Shown: positions 49,351-56,892 of the stretch, piece after piece
How positions within the stretch are numbered: the stretch's first letter is position 1
Layout: each line of letters opens with the position of its first letter
DNA from: Gehongia tenuis
Lineage (GTDB): Bacteria > Bacillota > Clostridia > Christensenellales > NSJ-53
Length of the DNA stretch: 64,000 bases
Assembly: GCF_014384795.1 (NCBI RefSeq)
Contig: NZ_JACRSR010000001.1
Span: 558,001 to 622,000, forward strand
Reading direction: 5' to 3'
The notes under the pieces: generated by a model
What the model was told of the DNA's origin: nothing
Seen by the model: the letters and a program-made list of their open reading frames with translations, nothing else
Databases searched by the model: none
Position numbers and translations under genes: made by a program

Positions 49351-49749
49351 TTATTTTCCGTTGAGATTGTCCTTTCTCGGCTGCTGGTTATGGTTCTGTG
49401 GGTTGGCTGTTGGCTGAACGCCTTTATTCTTCAATACAATATCGTCGGCTTTGATGTACCAGTCCACGTCTGCCCCTTGAAACGTGGCAGTCGCCACCGT
49501 ATCCGCCACCGGGTTGATGATCTCCACCTCGGCGTTGTAGTCAAACTCTTTTAACGGCACAGAAGCCGGGATACTCACCTGTATCATGCGCCCCTGTCCT
49601 CTGGACTTCAAATCATACGTGCGCTCCTTGATTTCCTCGGACACTGTGCCATCCTCATTCTGGATGTGTACCTCACGTCTAAGGGCAGAGAATTTCAGCA
49701 CGCCAAATGTCTTTTCCTTGTCTATGATAATTCCGTTTGCTAATCTCAT
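49351..49749 (-). CDS. YdcP-family protein (Tn916 Orf22)
   Basis: A soluble protein of 132 residues with the YdcP pattern: KTFGVLKFSALRREVHIQNE near the start, YDLKSRGQGRMIQVSIPA and EFDYNAEVEIINPVAD. It is paralogous to the next gene. Its role in ICE transfer is unknown; such pairs stand at the beginning of the transfer operon in Tn916 and ICEBs1. AAGGAGG precedes the ATG. Confidence 0.9.
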   Translation of the reverse strand: MRLANGIIIDKEKTFGVLKFSALRREVHIQNEDGTVSEEIKERTYDLKSRGQGRMIQVSIPASVPLKEFDYNAEVEIINPVADTVATATFQGADVDWYIKADDIVLKNKGVQPTANPQNHNQQPRKDNLNGK

Positions 49750-49764
49750 AATCTCTCGACCTCC

Positions 49765-50079
49765 TTATGCTTTCACCATGTCGTCAGCGGACAGGATATA
49801 GTTGGTAAATCCACGGGTGCCGATTTTGTAACCGTTAGCCGTGATTTTCGGGTTGATAAGTTTTACCTTTTCCTCCACCTCAAAATTTTTCTCTCCGGCA
49901 GAAGCAGGCAGGACAACAATAATGTCGTCGGCTCTCTGTACGTCAGAGTACAGATTGAAACTTCGGGAAATGACCGTCATGCGCCCGTTTACCCGACGCT
50001 GCTCGGTCTTGCCCTCTCCGGCATATTCCAAGTTTCCGAATGTCTTTTCCATGTTAGGGATTACGTGTTTTAATTCCAT
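49765..50079 (-). CDS. YdcP-family protein (Tn916 Orf23)
   Basis: A 104-residue paralogue of the downstream gene, with MEKTFGNLEYAGEGKTEQRR, YSDVQRADDIIVVLPASAGE and EVEEKVKLINPKITANGYK. It is probably the first gene of the main transfer transcript, with AGAGG before the ATG. It is separated from orf22 by 15 bases. Confidence 0.9.
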   Translation of the reverse strand: MELKHVIPNMEKTFGNLEYAGEGKTEQRRVNGRMTVISRSFNLYSDVQRADDIIVVLPASAGEKNFEVEEKVKLINPKITANGYKIGTRGFTNYILSADDMVKA

Positions 50080-50291
50080 ATGTGTTTACCTCTTTTCTTT
50101 CTATGTGTGTAGCTTTAAGGAAAGAGCATGGGGGAGCTACAATCCCCCATACCCCCTAGTGGACTGTTTTTTTCTATCAATCAAAAAGACGATTGACAGA
50201 AAAGAAACAGTGTAAAGGTTTTATCCGGCAGTGTGAACCTCCCGGCAGGCGGCGAGCGTGTATGCAGCTTCATAGGCAGTCACCTCACAAT

Positions 50292-53200
50292 TTACTCATT
50301 GCTGCCATGTTTCACAGAACGGCGTTTCTTATAAGCTGCAAATCCAATACCAGCCGCAGAGAGTCCAAACAGGACAGCAAAGGCAGCCACATTTGTGCTG
50401 TCACCTGTTTTCGGGGAGTCCGTTGCCTTATGGCTCGGTGTATCTGGTGTCTGTGGCTTCTCTGGTTCTTCTGGCGTAGGCGTTTCCGGCACTTCCTTGA
50501 TTGTCACCGTCTGCCCCTTGTCCTCTATGTCCTTATGTTCTGTGACCTTTACAGGCTCGTCGGGATTGGTTACGTCGTAGAGTTCCTCAAACGTCACTAG
50601 CTGCTGACCGCCCAGCTTTGAAGCGTCGAATGTAAAGACAATCTCCACCTCCATTTTGGTATCGGCAGCGGTGAATGTGTACTCATTCTCCACACGTTTC
50701 CCGTCAATGAGAAGCTCGGCATTTTCATCCTTTACCATCTGCCAGCCTTTGAGCTGGTACTTTGTACCCACTTCCAGAGCGTCCAGCGTAACCGTATCCA
50801 CGATTGTGACCTCTTTGCCAGCTTCTATGACTTTTTCACCGTCTTTGCTGGCGGCAGTGGTATGAATTTTGATGATACGCTCGGTGATAAGAACCGTCTG
50901 CCCCTCGTCCTCTATGTCTTTATGTTCCGTGACCTTTACAGGCTTGTCGGGATTGGTTACGTCGTAGAGTTCCTCAAACGTCACCAAGTTCTTGCCGCCA
51001 AGGGCAGAAGCGTTGAATGTAAAGGCGACCTCCACTTTCATTTCCTCTTTATCGGCAGTAAATGTGTGAGCACGCTCCACACGCTTGCCATCCATGAGAA
51101 GCTCGGTATTTTCATCCTTTACCATCTGCCAGCCTTTGAGCTGGTACTTTGTACCCACTTCCAGACCGTCCAGCGTGACCGTATCCACGATTGTGACTTC
51201 TTTACCAGCAACGATTACTTTCTCACCCGTAACTTTGTCCGCAGCGGTGGTATGGATTTTAATAACACGCTCTTTGATGGATACCGTCTGCCCGTCGTCC
51301 TCAATGTCCTTGTGTTCAGCCACTTTGACAGGCTCGTTCTTGTCGGATAGGTCGTACAATTCTTCAAATGTCACTAAGTCCTTGCCACCAAGAACAGAAG
51401 CATTGAACGTATATTCCACCTTGACTTTCATTTCCTCACTATCAGCGGTGAATGTGTAATCACTCTCCACACGCTTTCCATCAACAAGAAGCTCGGTGTT
51501 TCCATCCTTTACCATCTGCCAGCCTTTGAGTTGGTACTTTGTGCCTTTTTTCAGACCGTCCAGCGTGACCGTATCCACAATCGTGACCTCTTTACCAGCA
51601 ACGATTGATTTCTCACCCGTAGCTTTATCAGCAGCAGTGGTATGGATGGAGATTTTTTTCTCGTAATCATCCGTGAGTGTTCCCAAGTCAATGACTACTT
51701 TATCTCTGGAAACCACAATCTCAAAAGCCGGAATGAGCTTAAACCCCTTATTGCTGTCACAGCGCAATTCCTCAATCTCGTAGGTATCGTAGAGCAGCGC
51801 ACCTTTGGAGTCGTCCGGTTCAGATGTGCCGAACCAGATACCATCCTCGCTGGTTTTGCCCCTGTTGGTATTCTGTTTATGGGATACCCAGTCAGAAGCA
51901 GTGGAGAACTGCCCGTTTTTATCAGTCACGACAACATGACTCTCACCTGTGGTCTTGCTGGTAATGCGGAATGGAACGTCAGCAAGACGCTTGTGTGTAC
52001 CGTCGCTGATTTTCACGCCCTCAATGTCGCCACGTTTGATCTGGTTGTAGATGGATTGTTCCGCACCAGTCAAATCCACGATTTTGCCATTTTCCTTGAT
52101 GGTAAACTCACGGGAAACCGCACCTGTTGTCAAATATCCTACCGGACTCTTGCTTTCATCTAAGCGGTATGTTCCGTAAGGCAGTGTATCCGCAGCCGTA
52201 GAAGCGATACCGTCAATGCCTGTAAGGATGGTTTTCACAACCTCACCTTTGTTGTAGAGCTTGCCATCCACCAGCACAGCGTTCTCATTTAGGCTGGTGA
52301 TAGTGAACTCCGTATCTTTTAATGTTGCACCGCCCTGTGGCTTCGTGTCCTTTGTTTCAAGGTCACGCTTCTGGACTTTCACGCCGCCACGGATAACCTT
52401 GTCGGATACGGAATACTTGTTGCTGCCTGTAAGTACCGCCAGCTCCCCATCTTCGGTAATCTGTGCCAGATACATTCCCTTAATCTGTTCCTCACTGCCA
52501 CCTGCCTGCATATACGCACCCTCCAACAAGTAACCTGCCGGACTTTTACTTTCGGATACAGTCAGTGTTCCAAGCGGCAGGCATGGCACGCCATCCTGTA
52601 AGTAGAAGCTGTCGCCGGATACCTTGTAGCGTTCTGCCAGCTTTGTGATGTAATGTGTCGCTCCGTCACTGCTTTTTTCAGCCACGGTCTTTGTCGTCCA
52701 TGTACGGGTCGGTTTTGCTGGCAGGTTGTCTTTGTTGTAGTACCCGTCATAATAATTCCAGACGAACTCCGCACCCTCCAAAGAAGCTGCCCCCTGTGCC
52801 GCTCCCTTTGATGTTTCCATGTCTATCTTGAAAAGCTCAATCAGTGTGGTTGTGACTTTGGGTGTATCGCTGACTTTCAAGGTGGCTGTTTCACCAGCTT
52901 TGACGTTCAAGGAATATACCGTCTTGTCTAACTGGAAACCTGCCGCCGGAACGGATAGCTCTTTGATATAGACTTTACCAGCCTTTACCTCCACCGCTTC
53001 GGTGTTCCCGTCGTTATCTGTCGTAAGGGTGGCAAGCTGTTCCTTGCAGCCTTTATCAGCAAAGACACCATACGTCGCACCAGCAAGGGAATAGCTGTTG
53101 TTTCCGTTGGTAATGGTGGGATTGGAGGACACCTTTTGAAGTGCCGCATTTCCCACATCCAGCTTCGCCCAGAACTGTCCTAATTCCTGTCCGTCGCCGG

Positions 53201-53750
53201 AATAGATATAGCCGCCGCAGTCGTAGCGTCCTTTGTTCGCTTTTACAAAAGCCTTTGCGCCAGCGTATACCTCGTCCTGTACCGCTTTGGATACCTCATC
53301 ATAGGCAGCTCGTACATGGTCGCAGCTCCATCCTAAATGCACGCTCAAACGCTGCCAGACAACACACTGCTCCAATAGATAGACCTGCTTGTAATTCAGC
53401 TCCTTGTGGCTGGCGGCATATTCCTTGACGTATTCCAGTGAGAGGGCAACGTCGGCGATCTGGTCGGCACTCATACGGGAACTTGCGTCCGAGCGTGTCT
53501 TGTAGCCGGACTGAAAATCTGTGTTGATGTCGATACAGTAGGCGGTTTCGCCCTCCACCTGCATAATGCCCTCATGGAATGTAGAACCGATACTGCCGTC
53601 ATTCATGACTTTTTCTACATAGCCTGCTTTTTCCTGTGCGTCTGTCCAGTATTGCTTCTCTGCTGCCTGTACCTGTGAAGCTGGTAAGGCTGTAAAGACC
53701 GTAGCCAGACTAAGTACGCCAGCAAGCAGACGGTTCATAATCTTTTTCAT
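50292..53750 (-). CDS. VaFE-repeat surface-anchored adhesin (LPXTG-like, SpaA/Cna-type domains)
   Basis: A large wall protein of 1152 residues. It has a signal peptide (MKKIMNRLLAGVLSLATV, cleavage after QVQA), a TQXA-like N-terminal domain (TAYCIDINTDF, with Cys), several SpaA/Cna-B-like domains (about 250-700), three VaFE repeats of about 130 residues (VTFEELYD in each) and an anchor: SPKTGD, hydrophobic helix, KKRRS. Such domains form internal isopeptide or thioester bonds. ATG 53750 has AAAGGAGG 10 bases before it. The likely role is contact between cells in mating or adhesion to host tissue. Sortase is not encoded in the window. Confidence 0.9.
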   Translation of the reverse strand: MKKIMNRLLAGVLSLATVFTALPASQVQAAEKQYWTDAQEKAGYVEKVMNDGSIGSTFHEGIMQVEGETAYCIDINTDFQSGYKTRSDASSRMSADQIADVALSLEYVKEYAASHKELNYKQVYLLEQCVVWQRLSVHLGWSCDHVRAAYDEVSKAVQDEVYAGAKAFVKANKGRYDCGGYIYSGDGQELGQFWAKLDVGNAALQKVSSNPTITNGNNSYSLAGATYGVFADKGCKEQLATLTTDNDGNTEAVEVKAGKVYIKELSVPAAGFQLDKTVYSLNVKAGETATLKVSDTPKVTTTLIELFKIDMETSKGAAQGAASLEGAEFVWNYYDGYYNKDNLPAKPTRTWTTKTVAEKSSDGATHYITKLAERYKVSGDSFYLQDGVPCLPLGTLTVSESKSPAGYLLEGAYMQAGGSEEQIKGMYLAQITEDGELAVLTGSNKYSVSDKVIRGGVKVQKRDLETKDTKPQGGATLKDTEFTITSLNENAVLVDGKLYNKGEVVKTILTGIDGIASTAADTLPYGTYRLDESKSPVGYLTTGAVSREFTIKENGKIVDLTGAEQSIYNQIKRGDIEGVKISDGTHKRLADVPFRITSKTTGESHVVVTDKNGQFSTASDWVSHKQNTNRGKTSEDGIWFGTSEPDDSKGALLYDTYEIEELRCDSNKGFKLIPAFEIVVSRDKVVIDLGTLTDDYEKKISIHTTAADKATGEKSIVAGKEVTIVDTVTLDGLKKGTKYQLKGWQMVKDGNTELLVDGKRVESDYTFTADSEEMKVKVEYTFNASVLGGKDLVTFEELYDLSDKNEPVKVAEHKDIEDDGQTVSIKERVIKIHTTAADKVTGEKVIVAGKEVTIVDTVTLDGLEVGTKYQLKGWQMVKDENTELLMDGKRVERAHTFTADKEEMKVEVAFTFNASALGGKNLVTFEELYDVTNPDKPVKVTEHKDIEDEGQTVLITERIIKIHTTAASKDGEKVIEAGKEVTIVDTVTLDALEVGTKYQLKGWQMVKDENAELLIDGKRVENEYTFTAADTKMEVEIVFTFDASKLGGQQLVTFEELYDVTNPDEPVKVTEHKDIEDKGQTVTIKEVPETPTPEEPEKPQTPDTPSHKATDSPKTGDSTNVAAFAVLFGLSAAGIGFAAYKKRRSVKHGSNE
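50500..51660 (-). repeat. Three tandem coding repeats (VaFE units) in the adhesin gene
   Basis: Each unit of about 390 bp begins IHTTAA, contains VTIVDTVTLD and KYQLKGWQMVKD, and ends in VTFEELYD and EHKDIED. They are very similar at the base level, so copy number may vary by recombination. Confidence 0.85.
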
Positions 53751-53822
53751 ATCGTTGTAAATCCTCCTTTCGTGATTTTGGGTAAAAAAATAGACGCTCA
53801 TTTCTGAACGCCCAGTCTATCG

Positions 53823-53852
53823 AAACTATGGAATTTTTTGCAGGATAGTTTG
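53823..53852. repeat. Inverted repeat upstream of the adhesin gene, sharing a motif with the recombinase upstream region
   Basis: AAACTAT (53823-53829) and ATAGTTT (53845-53851) are inverses; GCAGGATAGTTTG (53840-53852) is identical to 30382-30394. Confidence 0.5.
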
Positions 53853-53949
53853 CTTTATCTTCTATATAATATACTTTTTGTCTTTATGCAATCGCAGCTA
53901 GGGAAAGCCTGTACCACGAAAAACAACGTGTTTATAAGGCTTTTCGCCT

Positions 53950-53988
53950 ATGTTGTTCTTATGAGGTTGCAGCAGAGCAGAAGGCCAG
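53950..53988. other. attR of the ICE (core GA at 53975-53976)
   Basis: ATGTTGTTCT (53950-53959), 15 bases, then GA and cotJC sequence for (E)QKARATYEH. This is the mirror of attL, as described at 28652-28690. Confidence 0.88.
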
Positions 53989-54142
53989 GGCAACCTATGA
54001 GCACATTCTGGACTACGCCGACGATCCCGATGTGATCGCGCCCCTCAAATTCTTACGGGAGCGGGAGATCGTCCACTTCCAGCGCTTTGGCGAGGCCATG
54101 GAACTCCTCAAACAGCGTTTCGCCCAAAAAAGAGTGTTTTAA
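53977..54142 (+). pseudogene. cotJC: cotJC fragment 3 of 3 (C-terminus)
   Basis: Encodes QKARATYEHILDYADDPD, then FLREREIVHFQRFGEAMELL and ends in AQKRVF with TAA 54140-54142. The helix with REREIVHFQRFGE holds the last metal-ligand residues of the manganese catalase site. It has no start of its own. Together with the other two parts it makes 573 bases, 190 residues, nearly the length of Bacillus CotJC. A strong terminator follows and closes the operon. Confidence 0.93.
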
Positions 54143-54165
54143 CGGCGGAATTTGAAGGATTTTTG

Positions 54166-54199
54166 ACAGCGGACAGCGAAGAACTGTCCGCTGTTTTTT
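54166..54199 (+). terminator. Terminator of the cotJ operon
   Basis: ACAGCGGACAG / CTGTCCGCTGT, an 11-bp perfect stem with a 7-base loop and a run of T, 24 bases after the cotJC stop. Confidence 0.92.
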
Positions 54200-54221
54200 A
54201 TTTTGAAAGGGGGAGGATTCC

Positions 54222-54689
54222 TTGTTCAATCCGGATCGGCATATGTCCGATGAGGATGCCGTTCAGGTGGTGCTGAACGGCAGATACGGCGTTTTGTCCA
54301 CCGCCTCAAAGGAGGGTGAGCCCTACGGCGTGGCCGTCAACTATGTGTATGTGCCCGGCGACAATGCCCTGTACTTTCACTGCCAGCTCAAGGGCAGGAA
54401 AATTTCCAATATGAAGGAGAATGACCGGGTGTCCCTTTTTGTGATCGGACGGGAGGAGATCGTGCCCGAACGGTTCATCACCCACTACGAGAGCGCCATC
54501 GTCACCGGACGGGCCTCCTTCATCTCGGATAAGGCGGAAAAGCGGGAGAAGATCCTGATGATCTGCAACAAGTTTGCGCCAAATTCCCTGGAGCGCCGGG
54601 ACGCGGTGATCGATAAGTACATCGCCACCTTCTACATCTGCAAGATCGACATCGAAAGCATCACGGGCAAGCGCAACAACGATTATTGA
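54222..54689 (+). CDS. Pyridoxamine 5'-phosphate oxidase-like flavin protein (NimA-related)
   Basis: A 155-residue split-barrel flavin-binding protein. VVLNGRYGVLSTASKEGEPY followed by GVAVNYVYVPGDNALYFHC and GRKISNMKENDRVSLFVIG are typical of the NimA/PNPOx-like group, some of which reduce nitroimidazoles. The specific substrate is unknown; drug resistance should not be assumed. TTG 54222 has GGGGAGG about 7 bases upstream. The transporter gene follows 10 bases later. Confidence 0.82.
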   Translation: MFNPDRHMSDEDAVQVVLNGRYGVLSTASKEGEPYGVAVNYVYVPGDNALYFHCQLKGRKISNMKENDRVSLFVIGREEIVPERFITHYESAIVTGRASFISDKAEKREKILMICNKFAPNSLERRDAVIDKYIATFYICKIDIESITGKRNNDY

Positions 54690-54699
54690 GGCTGCAACG

Positions 54700-55827
54700 A
54701 TGAAAGTTCTGAGGGGATTCCGGCGCTGGGCGAAGGGGGAGGCGGTGCTTATCATCGCCCTTGTCCTTGCGCTCGCGTCCATGTTCTTCGTGCCGCCCTC
54801 GAGGGAGTATTTCGACTACCTCAATCTTCAGGTGCTGTGCCTCCTCTTTTCTCTCATGGCGGTGGTGAGCGGCCTTGAAAGCTGCGGACTTTTCAGCTTT
54901 CTGGCGGGGAAGCTCATCGGCGGCGAGAAACGGTTCCGCACCCTTTCCATCGTTCTCGTGCTCATGCCCTTTTTCTTCTCCATGGTGGTCACCAACGACG
55001 TGGCACTCATCACTTTTGTGCCTTTTGCCGTTCTGGTTCTGGGGCTGATCGACCACTCGCCCTATCTGGGTTATGTGGTGGTGCTGCAGACCCTGGCCGC
55101 CAACCTCGGCAGCGCCCTCACCCCCTTTGGCAGCCCGCAGAATCTTTTTTTGTACAGCAGGTACGGCATGGGGGTTTGGGAGATCGTAGGCACCATGCTG
55201 CCCTACGTGCTTACGAGCCTTCTTGCGCTGACGGCGGCGGCAGCGGCGGTGAAAAACCGCGCCGTCTCGGTGAAAATAGCGCCGGGAGCGGGAATTGGCG
55301 ACAGGAGAAAGCTCGCGCTTTTTGCGGGCCTGTTTGTGCTTTGCCTGTTGGCGGTGTTCCGGGTGCTGCATTACGGAATTTTGACCGCCGTCGTGGCGGC
55401 GGCGCTCCTCCTTTTTTCCCGGCCCACGCTGAAAAAGGTGGACTACGCCCTTCTTGCCACCTTCGTTTGCTTTTTCGTCTTTTCCGGCAATATGGGCCGC
55501 ATCCCGGCGGTGAGCGCATGGATCGGGGGTTTTATGGAGCAAAGTGTGGTGCTGAGCGCCGCTGCCGTAAGTCAGGTGATCAGCAATGTTCCGGCGGCGG
55601 TGCTCCTTTCCCAGTTCACGCAGGATGGAGCGGGCCTTCTTATCGGCGCCAATCTGGGCGGCCTGGGCACCCTTATCGCCTCCCTGGCCAGCCTTATCTC
55701 TTTCCGCTTCTACATCAAAACGCCGGACGCCAAACCGGGCCGGTATCTCATCCTGTTTACGGCGGCCAACGCACTTGGGCTGGCGCTGCTTCTGGGGGTG
55801 CATTGTCTTCGGACGGGCGGACTGTAG
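54700..55827 (+). CDS. Ion transporter, ArsB/NhaD/SLC13-like superfamily
   Basis: A polytopic membrane protein of 375 residues with about 10 to 11 segments. TLAANLGSALTPFGSPQNLF and the later SQVISNVPAAVLLSQFTQ form the two re-entrant signature loops of the ion transporter superfamily (citrate, arsenite and sodium/proton carriers). The substrate cannot be decided; the arsenite carriers of the ICE are of another family. It is 10 bases behind the flavin protein gene and 38 before the next. Confidence 0.8.
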   Translation: MKVLRGFRRWAKGEAVLIIALVLALASMFFVPPSREYFDYLNLQVLCLLFSLMAVVSGLESCGLFSFLAGKLIGGEKRFRTLSIVLVLMPFFFSMVVTNDVALITFVPFAVLVLGLIDHSPYLGYVVVLQTLAANLGSALTPFGSPQNLFLYSRYGMGVWEIVGTMLPYVLTSLLALTAAAAAVKNRAVSVKIAPGAGIGDRRKLALFAGLFVLCLLAVFRVLHYGILTAVVAAALLLFSRPTLKKVDYALLATFVCFFVFSGNMGRIPAVSAWIGGFMEQSVVLSAAAVSQVISNVPAAVLLSQFTQDGAGLLIGANLGGLGTLIASLASLISFRFYIKTPDAKPGRYLILFTAANALGLALLLGVHCLRTGGL

Positions 55828-55865
55828 GCCGTGGGCGAGGCCCTCATGATGAAGGAGGATGGAAC

Positions 55866-56273
55866 ATGAAGAAATTTCTGGTTCGGTATCTTCTGCCGGC
55901 GCTGCTGAGCATGCTTACTGCCGTCGTTTTGGACTTCGCGTTCTTCGGCGTGCCCCTGTTCGGGATGCCGGAGCCGGAGGACGTGGCCTATGTAGAGATC
56001 ACCAACGGGCGGCTCATGGCGGAGCCTAAGCGGGTCACAGGCGAAGATATCGAGCTTGCGGTGAACCTTGCCGGTTTTCTCAAGTTCACGCTGGGAGAAG
56101 CGGAGGAGGAGCCCCGCATCGAGATGGTCTACCACCTGAAGGACGGGGGAACGGTGAGCCTGGCCGGCGGCGAACGGAGCGTTCTATGGAAGGGCAGAAC
56201 CCTTGCCCTCAAGGAGGACGGTCTTTTCGTGAATTTGGCGGAGGGCATCTTCTTTCCCATGGAGGAGGAATAA
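55866..56273 (+). CDS. Hypothetical exported or membrane-anchored protein (135 aa)
   Basis: I do not recognise a family. ATG 55866 follows AAGGAGGA. The product has a basic start MKKFLVRYLLPALLSM and one hydrophobic segment ending near residue 33, then a polar beta-rich domain of about 100 residues with many Glu. It is probably a membrane-anchored extracellular protein, co-transcribed with the transporter. A strong terminator follows. Confidence 0.7.
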   Translation: MKKFLVRYLLPALLSMLTAVVLDFAFFGVPLFGMPEPEDVAYVEITNGRLMAEPKRVTGEDIELAVNLAGFLKFTLGEAEEEPRIEMVYHLKDGGTVSLAGGERSVLWKGRTLALKEDGLFVNLAEGIFFPMEEE

Positions 56274-56307
56274 AAAAATGCCGCCCCGGGAGGGGACGGC
56301 ATTTTTT
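56273..56307. terminator. Bidirectional terminator between converging genes
   Basis: ATGCCG-CCCC / GGGG-A-CGGCAT flanked by A and T tracts, between the plus-strand gene and the USP-like gene. Confidence 0.9.
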
Positions 56308-56777
56308 CAGTTTTCGTGTACCAAACGGTTGATGGAAGCCTGAACGGAGTGGAAGGGTTTTAAGGTGTCCAGCCGGCCCCTTTCGTCCATGACGTGGCAG
56401 GAGGCTTCGGGGAGGGCGCTCCACAGTTCGGAGATTACCGCGCCTTTGCCCAGGGTGGCTGGGGAGCCGGTGAGAATATGAACGGCTCGATATTTTAAAG
56501 CGCATCGGATGAGGGTGGGTGCCACATCCGGCTGATAGAGCACGGTCATTTCCGCGCCGTTGGCTTTGGATACGGTAAAAAGATGCTCCAAAGCTTCCAT
56601 GGATTCCGGAGTGACATTGGCTGGTTTTTGGACGCTGACCACCTGTAGGGCAAGACCCTCCCGGCGAGCGAGCTCGCCGCCGGCCCGGATGAGCCGGTCA
56701 CAATGCAGTTGATCGGTCACGCACACCATCACCGAACGCGAATGTTTATTCAAATCGGTTACCTCGGCTTTCTCCAA
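56307..56777 (-). CDS. Universal stress protein-like domain protein (KdpD USP type)
   Basis: A 156-residue soluble protein. SVMVCVTDQLHCDRLIRAGG at the start, LALQVVSVQKP and ALKYRAVHILTGSP show the Rossmann-like USP fold as in the cytosolic arm of KdpD. The nucleotide-binding G-x2-G-x9-G-S/T motif is not intact, so ATP binding is doubtful. It lies alone, opposite to the previous gene and upstream of nothing obvious. Confidence 0.65.
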   Translation of the reverse strand: MEKAEVTDLNKHSRSVMVCVTDQLHCDRLIRAGGELARREGLALQVVSVQKPANVTPESMEALEHLFTVSKANGAEMTVLYQPDVAPTLIRCALKYRAVHILTGSPATLGKGAVISELWSALPEASCHVMDERGRLDTLKPFHSVQASINRLVHEN

Positions 56778-56892
56778 GATTTGCCTTCAGTATACCCATG
56801 GAATATGGCGGGAATATGGCGAGCCCGTCACGTTTTCATGAAGAAGGCACCTTTGAAACCTATGCCGGCGGCGGGACCGAAATGCGGGGGTG

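Larger units (their letters stand above)
28666..53976. mobile_element. Tn916-family ICE (25,311 bp) with TndX-like recombinase, arsenic resistance and an adhesin
   Basis: AT-richer than its surroundings. From left to right: large serine recombinase; small ORF; orf8 and orf7 homologues; orf9-type repressor; ars operon; orf13, 14, 15, 16 and 17; two ArdA genes; orf19; MobT relaxase (orf20); a hairpin oriT candidate; FtsK-type coupling protein (orf21); a Mom-like gene; orf22 and orf23; and a VaFE-repeat adhesin. All main conjugation parts of Tn916 are present and intact, so it is probably active. It lacks xis/int of Tn916 and tetM. Flanks rejoin at GA to give EDMAAEQKARATYEH of CotJC. Confidence 0.95.

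Noticed and set aside
28677..53963. TG as crossover core of the ICE within a tighter palindrome (spacers of 2 bases)
   Set aside because: It makes a neat attP palindrome but leaves cotJC out of frame by one base; GA at 28664/53975 gives equal 15-base spacers, the known core of the group and the canonical protein.
53838..54035. 65-codon frame across the right ICE junction
   Set aside because: Out of frame with cotJC and joins ICE end sequence to host sequence by chance.
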